A DNA stretch of 62,506 nucleotides, from positions 1-62,506 of the forward strand of contig CANFSB010000006.1 of the NCBI GenBank assembly GCA_947449495.1, read 5' to 3'. The notes beneath the pieces are model-generated. The model searched no databases and was not told the origin of the DNA. It saw nothing but the letters and a program-made list of their open reading frames with translations. This stretch comes from Pseudomonadota bacterium. Its GTDB lineage: Bacteria > Pseudomonadota > Gammaproteobacteria > Steroidobacterales > Steroidobacteraceae. Every line of letters starts with the position of its first letter. Positions within the stretch are counted from its first letter, which is position 1. Of the stretch, positions 52,960 through 60,900 are shown in pieces. Both the position numbers and the translations under genes were made by a program.

Positions 52960-54923
52960 GCAGTACGAGCCTCGGCTGCAATACCCACAGTGTTGGGTTC
53001 TTGTTCGGCAATGGGCTTGAGCTGCCGATAACGCCTGTCCAAGCCGGCGATGATGCCGCCGAGCATCATGATGATTGCGCCGAACCAGACAAACTGAATC
53101 AGCGGCCGTACTTGCATGCGCAGGCTCCAAGCGCCCTTGCCTACGTCCTCGCCCATCGCCACAAACAAGTCCTGGTTCCACTGGGTCTTAATGGCGGCTT
53201 CGGTCATCGCGTTGCGCTGCACCCAGTAATTGCGCTTTTGCGGCTGGAGCACCGCCACATCAGCACCGTCACGTTGCACGGTGACCTTGGCTTGAGTGGC
53301 GTTGAAGTTAGCGCCTTCCGCCGGCTCCACGCCATCAAAGCGAAAGCTGTAAGCACCTAACTGTGCGCGTTGACCAACGACCAGTGCGGAGTCGCGCTCA
53401 ATGCTGGCCGTCTGCACCACCGCAATGCCCAGCGTGAGCAAGCCCAGACCGATATGTGCAACGCTCATTCCCAATACACCTGCGGACAGACTCAGGCCGC
53501 GGCGTAGACGGTCGATGGGATCGACCAACGAGGACAGGATGATCCACACGCCTAATCCCAAACCCACTGGCAACATCAGGCTGCCGGTGCCATAAGCACC
53601 CAGCCACACCGCCAGCGCGAGCGCAACAGCCAGCACCAAAGTGGCCAATACCGGGCGCTGTGTGCGTGACAGATTGCCGCGCTTCCAGCTGGCATGCATA
53701 CCAACAGATACCAATGCCAGCAGCGGCAACGCCGGCACCAGGAAGCTTGGGTTGAAATATTGCGGGCCCACCGACAGCGCGCCCTGGCCCAGCGCGTCTG
53801 AGATCATCGGCGCCATAGTGCCGCCAAAAATCACCGCAGCAGCGATCACCAGCAAGATGTTGTTGAAAAGCAGAAAGCTTTCTCGCGATGTCAGCTCAAA
53901 GCCCGCATTAGAGCGCAGCAGCGGTGCACGCCAGGCATAGAGCGTCAGTGCGCCGCCGATGACGATGACCAGGAAAGCCAGAATAAAAATACCGCGCGCT
54001 GGATCTGCCGCAAATGAATGCACCGAGACCAGCACGCCCGAACGCACCAGAAAGGTGCCCAGCAGACTCAATGAAAAGCCTGTGATTGCCAACAGCAACG
54101 TCCAGCTTTTAAACAAGCCACGCTTATCGGTAACCGCCAGAGAATGAATAAGTGCAGTGGCGACCAGCCATGGCATGAAGGAGGCGTTCTCGACCGGATC
54201 CCAGAACCAGAAACCGCCCCAACCCAACTCGTAATAGGCCCACCAACTGCCCAGTGCGATGCCGGCAGTGAGAAAGGCCCAAGCCAATGTGGTCCAAGGC
54301 CGGGTCCAGCGCGCCCACGCCTGATCAAGTTGACCTTCGATCATCGCAGCACAGGCAAACGCAAACGCTACCGACAAACCTACATAGCCGGTGTAGAGCA
54401 TCGGCGGATGGATGGCCAGCGCAAAGTCCTGCAAAACAGGATTGAGATCGCGACCATCAGGTGCCGCCGGATCCAACCGCAGAAATGGATTAGATGTTGC
54501 AAGTGTGAAGATTAAAAAGCCGACGCTCAACAAGCCCATGATGCCCAGCACGCGCGCCATAAATCGCTGCGGCAGTGCGCGCGAGCGCAAGGTGACTGCA
54601 ACGGTCCACACAGACAGCACCAAGATCCACAGCAGCAACGAGCCTTCGTGTGCACCCCACACGGCTGCCACCCTAAAGAACAGCGGCAACGCGCTGTTGG
54701 CGTTTTCGGCAACATAGCGCACCGAGAAATCCATCTGCACGAAGGCGTTGACCAGACAGGCCATAGCCAGCACGGTGAAAACGAACTGACCTGCTACGGC
54801 AAACGGCACCGCTTGCACATAGCGCTGTTGGGCAAGCACCGGGCCCAGCAGACCAAACAAAGCCTGCGCAGCGGCCAGCAGCAGCGCCAGCACCAGTGCG
54901 TAATGTCCAATTTCGGGTGTCAT
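52956..54923 (-). CDS. ccmF: haem lyase CcmF
   Basis: Core of the haem ligation complex that joins haem to apocytochrome CxxCH. The 655 residues form about 15 membrane helices and carry the WWD motif GWGGFWFWDPVENASFMPWL (about 232-251), as well as conserved HPPMLYTGYVG. ccmE ends one base before its ATG, and it overlaps ccmG. Confidence 0.97.
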   Translation of the reverse strand: MTPEIGHYALVLALLLAAAQALFGLLGPVLAQQRYVQAVPFAVAGQFVFTVLAMACLVNAFVQMDFSVRYVAENANSALPLFFRVAAVWGAHEGSLLLWILVLSVWTVAVTLRSRALPQRFMARVLGIMGLLSVGFLIFTLATSNPFLRLDPAAPDGRDLNPVLQDFALAIHPPMLYTGYVGLSVAFAFACAAMIEGQLDQAWARWTRPWTTLAWAFLTAGIALGSWWAYYELGWGGFWFWDPVENASFMPWLVATALIHSLAVTDKRGLFKSWTLLLAITGFSLSLLGTFLVRSGVLVSVHSFAADPARGIFILAFLVIVIGGALTLYAWRAPLLRSNAGFELTSRESFLLFNNILLVIAAAVIFGGTMAPMISDALGQGALSVGPQYFNPSFLVPALPLLALVSVGMHASWKRGNLSRTQRPVLATLVLAVALALAVWLGAYGTGSLMLPVGLGLGVWIILSSLVDPIDRLRRGLSLSAGVLGMSVAHIGLGLLTLGIAVVQTASIERDSALVVGQRAQLGAYSFRFDGVEPAEGANFNATQAKVTVQRDGADVAVLQPQKRNYWVQRNAMTEAAIKTQWNQDLFVAMGEDVGKGAWSLRMQVRPLIQFVWFGAIIMMLGGIIAGLDRRYRQLKPIAEQEPNTVGIAAEARTA

Positions 54924-55361
54924 TCACATTCCTGAGCGTGTTTCGCCCTTCTTGAGCGAGCGTGCTACTTCGGGGGGCATGTATTTTTCATCGTGCTTGG
55001 CCAGCACTTCATCGGCCAGGAAACTGCCATCAGCCTGCATACGACCGTGTGCCACCACGCCCGCTCCTTCACGGAACAGATCCGGCAACACATTGCGATA
55101 GACCACCGGCACCTCGCGCTTGAAGTCCGTCACGGCAAAGCGCACTTCCAGTTCGCCGGCCTGACGTATCAAGCTGCCTTCTTTGACCATACCGCCGAGC
55201 CGAAATCGCTGCCCTGGCTTGACCTCACCGGCTGCAACCTGCGTGGGATCGAAGAAGAACGTGACGTTGCTGCGAAAGGCCTGCAGTGCCAAGCCACCGG
55301 CAACAGCAACACCGGCGACGATGCCCAGCACCAGCACCAACCGACGGCGGCGAGCAATCAT
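54924..55361 (-). CDS. ccmE: haem chaperone CcmE
   Basis: Periplasmic haem carrier that binds haem covalently before ligation. The 145 residues have one N-terminal helix, an OB-fold and the haem-binding LAKHDEKYMPPEV with His about 123 and Tyr about 127. It overlaps the ccmD stop by ATGA. Confidence 0.96.
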   Translation of the reverse strand: MIARRRRLVLVLGIVAGVAVAGGLALQAFRSNVTFFFDPTQVAAGEVKPGQRFRLGGMVKEGSLIRQAGELEVRFAVTDFKREVPVVYRNVLPDLFREGAGVVAHGRMQADGSFLADEVLAKHDEKYMPPEVARSLKKGETRSGM

Positions 55362-55519
55362 GATGCGTCCTCGCTGGCGATGCGACGACGCGCTTCGGCC
55401 TGCGCATCACGTGTCAGTTGCCGGGCCCACAAGATGTTAAACACCAGCAAGGCCAAGGTCAGTCCAATGGACGGCCATACATAGGCAGCGTAGCCACTCA
55501 TGTAGAGAAACTGGCTCAT
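55358..55519 (-). CDS. ccmD: haem exporter accessory protein CcmD
   Basis: Small membrane protein of 53 residues from ATG 55519 that helps release holo-CcmE from CcmABC. The sequence MSQFLYMSGYAAYVWPSIGL is typical: a Tyr-rich N terminus, one helix, then a basic tail. It overlaps ccmC (ATGA) and ccmE. Confidence 0.92.
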   Translation of the reverse strand: MSQFLYMSGYAAYVWPSIGLTLALLVFNILWARQLTRDAQAEARRRIASEDAS

Positions 55520-56268
55520 TTGGGCTGCTCCGGCGCCGTCAGCAATTCGCGCACCCAGCTGCCGCCGCGATCGCGACGAAGCACTTCGGCCCGGGCGCGC
55601 ACTAACATCACTGCATAGAAATAGAACGTGAACCCGAAGATGACCAGCACCAACGGCACCCACATCGAGGCCGGCATAGCCGGGCCACCTTTGCGGATGA
55701 GGCTGGCACCTTGATGCAAGGAGTTCCACCAGACCACCGAGTAATGCACGATGGGCACGTTGATGATGCCCACGCTGGCCAGCACTGCGCTGGCGCGATC
55801 TGCACGCTGCACGTCATCGATGGCGCCGCGCAAACCCATATAGCCGATAAAAAAGAACAACAACACCAGCATTGACACCAGTCGAGGATCCCAGACCCAC
55901 CAGGCGCCCCACATGGGCTGGCCCCACAACATGCCAGTGATTAAACACACCGCAGTGAAGCTGGCACCAATGGGTGCGCAGGCCGCAGCAACCGCATGGC
56001 ACACCTTCAGGCGCCATACCAGACCGATGGCTGCACTGATGGCCATCACCGTGTAGGACATCAGACCCACATAGGCGGCCGGAACGTGCACATACATGAT
56101 GCGGGCTGCATCGCTCTGCTGATAATCGGGTGGCGCCATCACCACGCCGCCGTACAGTCCGGCAACAATCAGCAGGCCAGCCGGCCAAGCCAGCCAGGGA
56201 ACAATACGACCGGCCACAGCATAAAAATACGGTGGTGAGCCAAAGCGGTGGAACCAAACCCAATTCAT
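55516..56268 (-). CDS. ccmC: haem exporter protein CcmC
   Basis: Six-helix membrane protein that attaches haem to CcmE. From ATG 56268 it is 250 residues, with the WWD motif WGQPMWGAWWVWDPRL (about 113-128) and flanking His ligands in MYVHVPAAYVG and INVPIVHYSVVWW. It lies 10 nt after ccmB. Confidence 0.96.
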   Translation of the reverse strand: MNWVWFHRFGSPPYFYAVAGRIVPWLAWPAGLLIVAGLYGGVVMAPPDYQQSDAARIMYVHVPAAYVGLMSYTVMAISAAIGLVWRLKVCHAVAAACAPIGASFTAVCLITGMLWGQPMWGAWWVWDPRLVSMLVLLFFFIGYMGLRGAIDDVQRADRASAVLASVGIINVPIVHYSVVWWNSLHQGASLIRKGGPAMPASMWVPLVLVIFGFTFYFYAVMLVRARAEVLRRDRGGSWVRELLTAPEQPK

Positions 56269-56278
56269 GGCGACAACT

Positions 56279-56965
56279 TTACTCCAGGCCGATGCGCACT
56301 GCCGCAGCAGACGCAACCGGCGCCAAGGTGAGCCCCAATACAGCCAATGCGGCCAGTAAATACAACGGCGCCGCAGCCGGCTCGCTGCGGATAGCCAAGT
56401 CGGTAGCCTGCGCACCGAACACCAACGCAGGAATCGCCAGCGGCAAGACGATCAGGGAGACCAGCGTGCCGCCGCGACGCAGCCCCAGCGTAAGGCCCGC
56501 GCCGATGGAACCGAGCAAACTTAGGCTGATGCTGCCCAGCAGCAGGGCCAGCAATACGCCGGGTATTGCGGCTGTGGGTGCGCCCAGCGCCACAGCGGCC
56601 AGCGGCGCCGCAACCGCCAGGGGTAAGCCGGTCAACAGCCAGTGCGTGAGCGTCTTGGCCAGAACCAAGCCGGTGAACGACTGACCCGACAGGGCGAATT
56701 GCTCGAGCGTTCCATCGCGGCCGTCTTCGCGAAAGAGAAAGTCGATAGCCAACACCGATGACAACAGGGCAGCAATCCACAGGGCTGCCGGCGCCAACTG
56801 CCGCAACCGCTCGGGTGCCGGATCCAAGGCCAGTGGGAACAGCAACGTCACACAGATAAAAAATGCCACTGGCTGCAACCACTCTCCCGGCCGACGCACT
56901 GCCAAACGCAGATCGCGCTGCAGGATCAACAGTGCCGCGGCATACAGCGAGGGTCTTGAGGTCAT
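56279..56965 (-). CDS. ccmB: haem exporter protein CcmB
   Basis: Membrane part of the CcmAB ABC transporter. From ATG 56965 it is 228 residues with about six helices, and FREDGRDGTLEQFALSGQSF is a CcmB hallmark. The start overlaps the ccmA stop (ATGA). Confidence 0.96.
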   Translation of the reverse strand: MTSRPSLYAAALLILQRDLRLAVRRPGEWLQPVAFFICVTLLFPLALDPAPERLRQLAPAALWIAALLSSVLAIDFLFREDGRDGTLEQFALSGQSFTGLVLAKTLTHWLLTGLPLAVAAPLAAVALGAPTAAIPGVLLALLLGSISLSLLGSIGAGLTLGLRRGGTLVSLIVLPLAIPALVFGAQATDLAIRSEPAAAPLYLLAALAVLGLTLAPVASAAAVRIGLE

Positions 56966-57585
56966 GCTGTTTCCTGCGGCAGGTGCCAAAGCCGGTTGAT
57001 GCCCTGCTGCACCGGCAAGGCCTGATGCGTAGAGAGCAGCACACAGCCCCCAACGGCCAAGTGTTGCTCGATGACTGCCACCACCTGTGCCTGTCCTGTT
57101 GCATCCAGATTGGCTGCCGGTTCATCCAGCAGCCACAGCCGCGCATCCCACAGCGTCAGCCGTGCCAGCGCCACGCGTCGTTGCTGTCCGGCCGACAGCT
57201 GCCGTACCAGCCGGTCTGCCAGTGGGTCGATGCCAAGCTGTTGTAGGGTGGTACGCACGAGGCCCGCATTCCATGCGCGGCGCAGACCCAGCGCGTAGCG
57301 CAGATTTTCGGCCACTGTCAGGTCTGCTTTGAGCGCCAGGTCGTGACCCAAATAGGCCAAATCGTGTGCAAAGGCCTCAACATGGGTGGTGGTGGATTGG
57401 CCATTCCATTGCACAGAGCCGGACTCTGCAGGCAACAGGCCGGCCACCACGCGAAGCAGAGAGGTTTTGCCCACGCCGTTGGGCCATAGCATCTGTAATG
57501 CCTCGCCGGCCTGCAGCCGCAGTGACACGCCTTTGAGCACATGGCGATCGCCGCGCCACAGATGCAATCCACTGACTTCCAGCAC
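56962..57585 (-). CDS. ccmA: haem exporter ATP-binding protein CcmA
   Basis: ATPase of CcmABCD; it releases holo-CcmE. The 207 residues have the ABC signature LSAGQQRRVALARL and Walker B LWLLDEP. Walker A reads WPNGVGKT (about 34-41), so the usual first Gly is Trp, read consistently on the DNA. It is the first ccm gene in transcription order, 46 nt from the tRNA-Leu gene. Confidence 0.94.
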   Translation of the reverse strand: MLEVSGLHLWRGDRHVLKGVSLRLQAGEALQMLWPNGVGKTSLLRVVAGLLPAESGSVQWNGQSTTTHVEAFAHDLAYLGHDLALKADLTVAENLRYALGLRRAWNAGLVRTTLQQLGIDPLADRLVRQLSAGQQRRVALARLTLWDARLWLLDEPAANLDATGQAQVVAVIEQHLAVGGCVLLSTHQALPVQQGINRLWHLPQETA

Positions 57586-57631
57586 AGACCCTCGCCCCTC
57601 GCCTTCCCGGCCTGATAAGCGGTGCTCACTC

Positions 57632-57937
57632 TGGTGCGGACGGCGGGAATCGAACCCGCAATCACTAAGGAGGCAGATTTTCGTACCACTTCGGCTTGCG
57701 CCGCCGCCGGTTTGCCCGGCGTTCGTGGTCTGGACTGTCCCTTCACCGTGGTTTCCGTGAGGAAAACGTTAGGTGCCGCCCGTCCAGTCTCTACACCTTC
57801 CCGCGCTGCGGGCTTGGCTCGGGATTGGCCGGTGCTTAACTCCGGCTTTCCCCGACTTTGAGCGGTTCTACTCCGGGGATTTCCCCCCGGGCACTCCAAT
57901 TGAAGTCTGCTGCGTCTACCAATTCCGCCACGTCCGC
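57632..57937 (-). tRNA. tRNA-Leu(UAA), interrupted by a group I intron
   Basis: The 5' exon (57937-57903, 35 nt) and 3' exon (57681-57632, 50 nt including CCA) join into an 85-nt cloverleaf. Acceptor GCGGACG pairs with CGTCCGC, then A and CCA. The joined anticodon stem GCAGA/TCTGC encloses CTTAAAA, giving anticodon TAA, and the variable arm is long, as in leucine tRNA. The intron interrupts the anticodon between U34 and A35, the position known from cyanobacterial and plastid tRNA-Leu(UAA). Confidence 0.95.
57682..57902 (-). ncRNA. group I self-splicing intron in tRNA-Leu(UAA)
   Basis: 221 nt with no room for a homing endonuclease. P1 forms between the 5' exon end ACUU and intron GAGU (minus strand 57896-57893), giving the conserved U-G wobble at the splice site. 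P7 is GACUG (57789-57785) with CAGUC (57737-57733). The core segments GAGCCAAGC, AAGGTGTAGAGACT and GGTGAAGG resemble subgroup IC3 introns of Azoarcus tRNA-Ile and cyanobacterial tRNA-Leu. The last intron base is G. All from reading; no folding was run. Confidence 0.92.
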
Positions 57938-57985
57938 GCAGTGGCTACCTTAACCCAAGAAGCAGCCTTCGGGGTGACCTGGCGT

Positions 57986-60900
57986 TTACGGTCCCGCGGC
58001 ACACGGCGCGGTCGAGGTCATTTCGCCGCTGGACCCGCAACTGGCCAGCGCGGAATGACTCATCAAGGCCTCAACGCTGTTCTGTCCTTGGGCCTGGGGC
58101 AGACCATCAACCCCCAGCAAAGCCGAACCGCCTGTGGCGTCGTAGCTGCCGGCCAACATGCCGCTGTACGCGCTGCTCAGGCCAGCCAACCAGGCTTGCA
58201 CTGCGCCGCCACCTAGTTGACTGCTTTCGGCGGCCAACACTGTGCCCCACGCGACGCCGTTGTAGAGCATCGCCATGTTGGTGGTGTCGATCATGCCGCG
58301 GAAGCGGGTTTCGTAGGGACTGTAGGGATAGAAGTTGACCACTGCGGTCAGTGGCGACAGCTTGAACGCCCGACCCGCGGCGCCCGAGACCGTCAGCACT
58401 GTGCCGACGTTATTGTTGTTGAGCGTGCGCCCGCTGTAGCCGTTTTGTGTCCAAGTCAGGGTGTTACCTGCGGTATCGATATCCACCCGTCCCAGGCCAG
58501 CCTTATCCTGCCCGGCCTGATTAAACACGGTCAGCACCAACGGTCCCCCGGTAACGAAACTGGCATCGGTTGAATTGACCGTGGCTGTGAGGGCGTTCTT
58601 GTCGGCCAATGCCACCGCACTGCCCGTGGCAGTCACTGCACCACCAAAATCGTTACCTGTATTGTTTAGCGTGATGATCTGGCCGGTCGCGGTGACGGTG
58701 GTGGTGCCCGCCACAGTCATGGCAGCTGTCTGTGTTATCGGTCCGACTGCTGTGATGTTGGTGCTGCCAGACAGCGCTGTCGGGCCCAGCACCAGTGTGC
58801 TGGCATCGCGCAGATTCAGGGTTGAACCGGTTACACCGACCGCGCCCACAAAATCATTACCGACGTTGGCCAGTGTGACGGCACCAGTGCCTGCCGCCAC
58901 GGTGCTGGCACCAGTGATGCGCAAACTGCCTGCCGTCTGATTGACCACGGCATTGGTGGTCGTCAGACCCAGCGTACCGGTGGTGCTCATATCGTGTGCA
59001 AGGGTGATTCCGCTGGCACCCGTCAACGCAATATTGGCGCCCGTCATTGCGCCCGTAGTGACCAGTGCTGCGCCGCTGGCCAGGGTGAGATCTGCTGTGC
59101 CAGTGTTCAACGATTGGACCGGTAACGACAGCAGACCGCCCGCACGCAACGTGACGGCTTTGTTTGTGCCGTTGGTAATCGCGCTGACAGACAACGCGTT
59201 GGCATCGCGCAAGGCAATAGCAGCGCCCGTGGCGCCAACTGCACCTTGGAAATCGTTTGCAGCGTTATCGAGGGTGATGTCGCCGGTTGCTATAAGCGTT
59301 GCGGGACCCGCGACTGACAGCGCACCACTCTGCGTCAGCGGCCCACCTGCTGTCACCGTGGTGGCACCAGTCAGCGTCGATGCGCCCAGCACCAGCGCCG
59401 TAGCATCACGCACTGTCGCATCCTTGGCCGACAGACTCACAGCACCTGTGAAATCGTTACCGGCACTGTCTAGCGTTACGGTGTTGCCTGCGGCGTTGAT
59501 CGTCGTGGTACCGGCCACGGTCAGATCGCCGCTCTGGGTCAATGCGCCGCCGGTGGTGATGTTGGCGTTGCCGCTGAGTACGCTGGCGCCCAGCACCATC
59601 GCCGTGGCATCGCGCAAGCTTGCGTCCTTTGCAGTAATAGCCAACGCACCGACAAACTTATTGTTGGCGTTATCAAGAGTGACAGACTGACCGGTCGCGT
59701 TGACTGTAGTGGTTCCGTTGACCGTCAATGCGCCCGTCTGCGTCAGTGCACTGCCGCTGGTCAATGTGGCTGCGCCGCTGATCGTGGATGCACCAAGCGT
59801 TAGCGCCGTGGCATCGCGCAGGCTGACATCCTTGCCATTGACCGACAACGCGCCAACGAACTCGTTGGCGGCATTGTCGAGTGTGATGTTCTGCCCAGCC
59901 GCGTTGACGGCTGTGGTGCCGGCGACGCTGAGAGCGCCGCTCTGCGTGACTGCACCGCCGGTCAACACGCCCAGTGTGCCGGTGACTGAACTTGCAGAGA
60001 GCGTCAGTCCGTTGGCATCGCGCAAGGACACGTCCTTGCCAGCAACGCCCAGCGCGCCATTGAAGTCGTTGCCTGCGTTATCGAGGGTGACGTTCTGACC
60101 TGCCGAGCTGATCGCCGTTGTTCCGGCGACCGTCAGGGCACCGGCCTGAGTCAACGCACCGCCTGAGGCCAAGGTCAGATTGCCGCCGATCGCCGACGCA
60201 CCGAGTGCCAAGGCGTTGGCGTCGCGCAGGCTGACATCTTTGCCAACAATACTGATCGCACCCGCAAAATCATTGCCAGCACTGTTCAGTGCCACATCCT
60301 GCCCCGCGGCACTCACTGCAGTGGTGCCGGCAATCATCAGGGCGCCGGTTTGAGTGATGGCACCCCCTGCGGCAAGCGTGGTGTTACCTGACAGTGTGCT
60401 TGAGCCCAGCGTCAGGGCGTTGGCATCGCGCAAATTAAGATCGCGCGCAGTAACCGCAACGGCGCCGCCAAAATCATTGCCTGCAGAGGCCAAGGTGACC
60501 GTACCGGTCCCGGCACTGATCGTTGTGGCGCCCACTGCAGTGATCGAACCGCCGGACTGACTGATCGCAGCATCGGCACTGGTTAGTCGCAAGGTTGAGC
60601 CGGCGCTGACGCTATTGCCCAGGCTAATGCCTGTGCTGCCACTCAGTGATACAGCGTTGCCCGACAACGCAGTGGTGGTCAGCAAAATGGTGCCGCTGGA
60701 TAGGGTCAGATCCGCTGATCCGGTGTTGATTGCGGTCGCCGGCAGACTCAATAAGCCGCCGGCGCGCAAGGTGACAGACTTGTTTGGCGCAGAAGCCAGT
60801 GAGCTCACAGTAAGCGCGGTGGCATCGCGCAGCGACACAGCGCCACCCACGGCAGAGACGCTGCCCTGGAAGTCATTGCCGGCATTGTCGAGCAGCAGGT

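Noticed and set aside
57632-57937. tmRNA or RNase P RNA
   Set aside because: The ends fold as a tRNA-Leu and the middle has group I intron core elements; there is no tag reading frame and no RNase P core.
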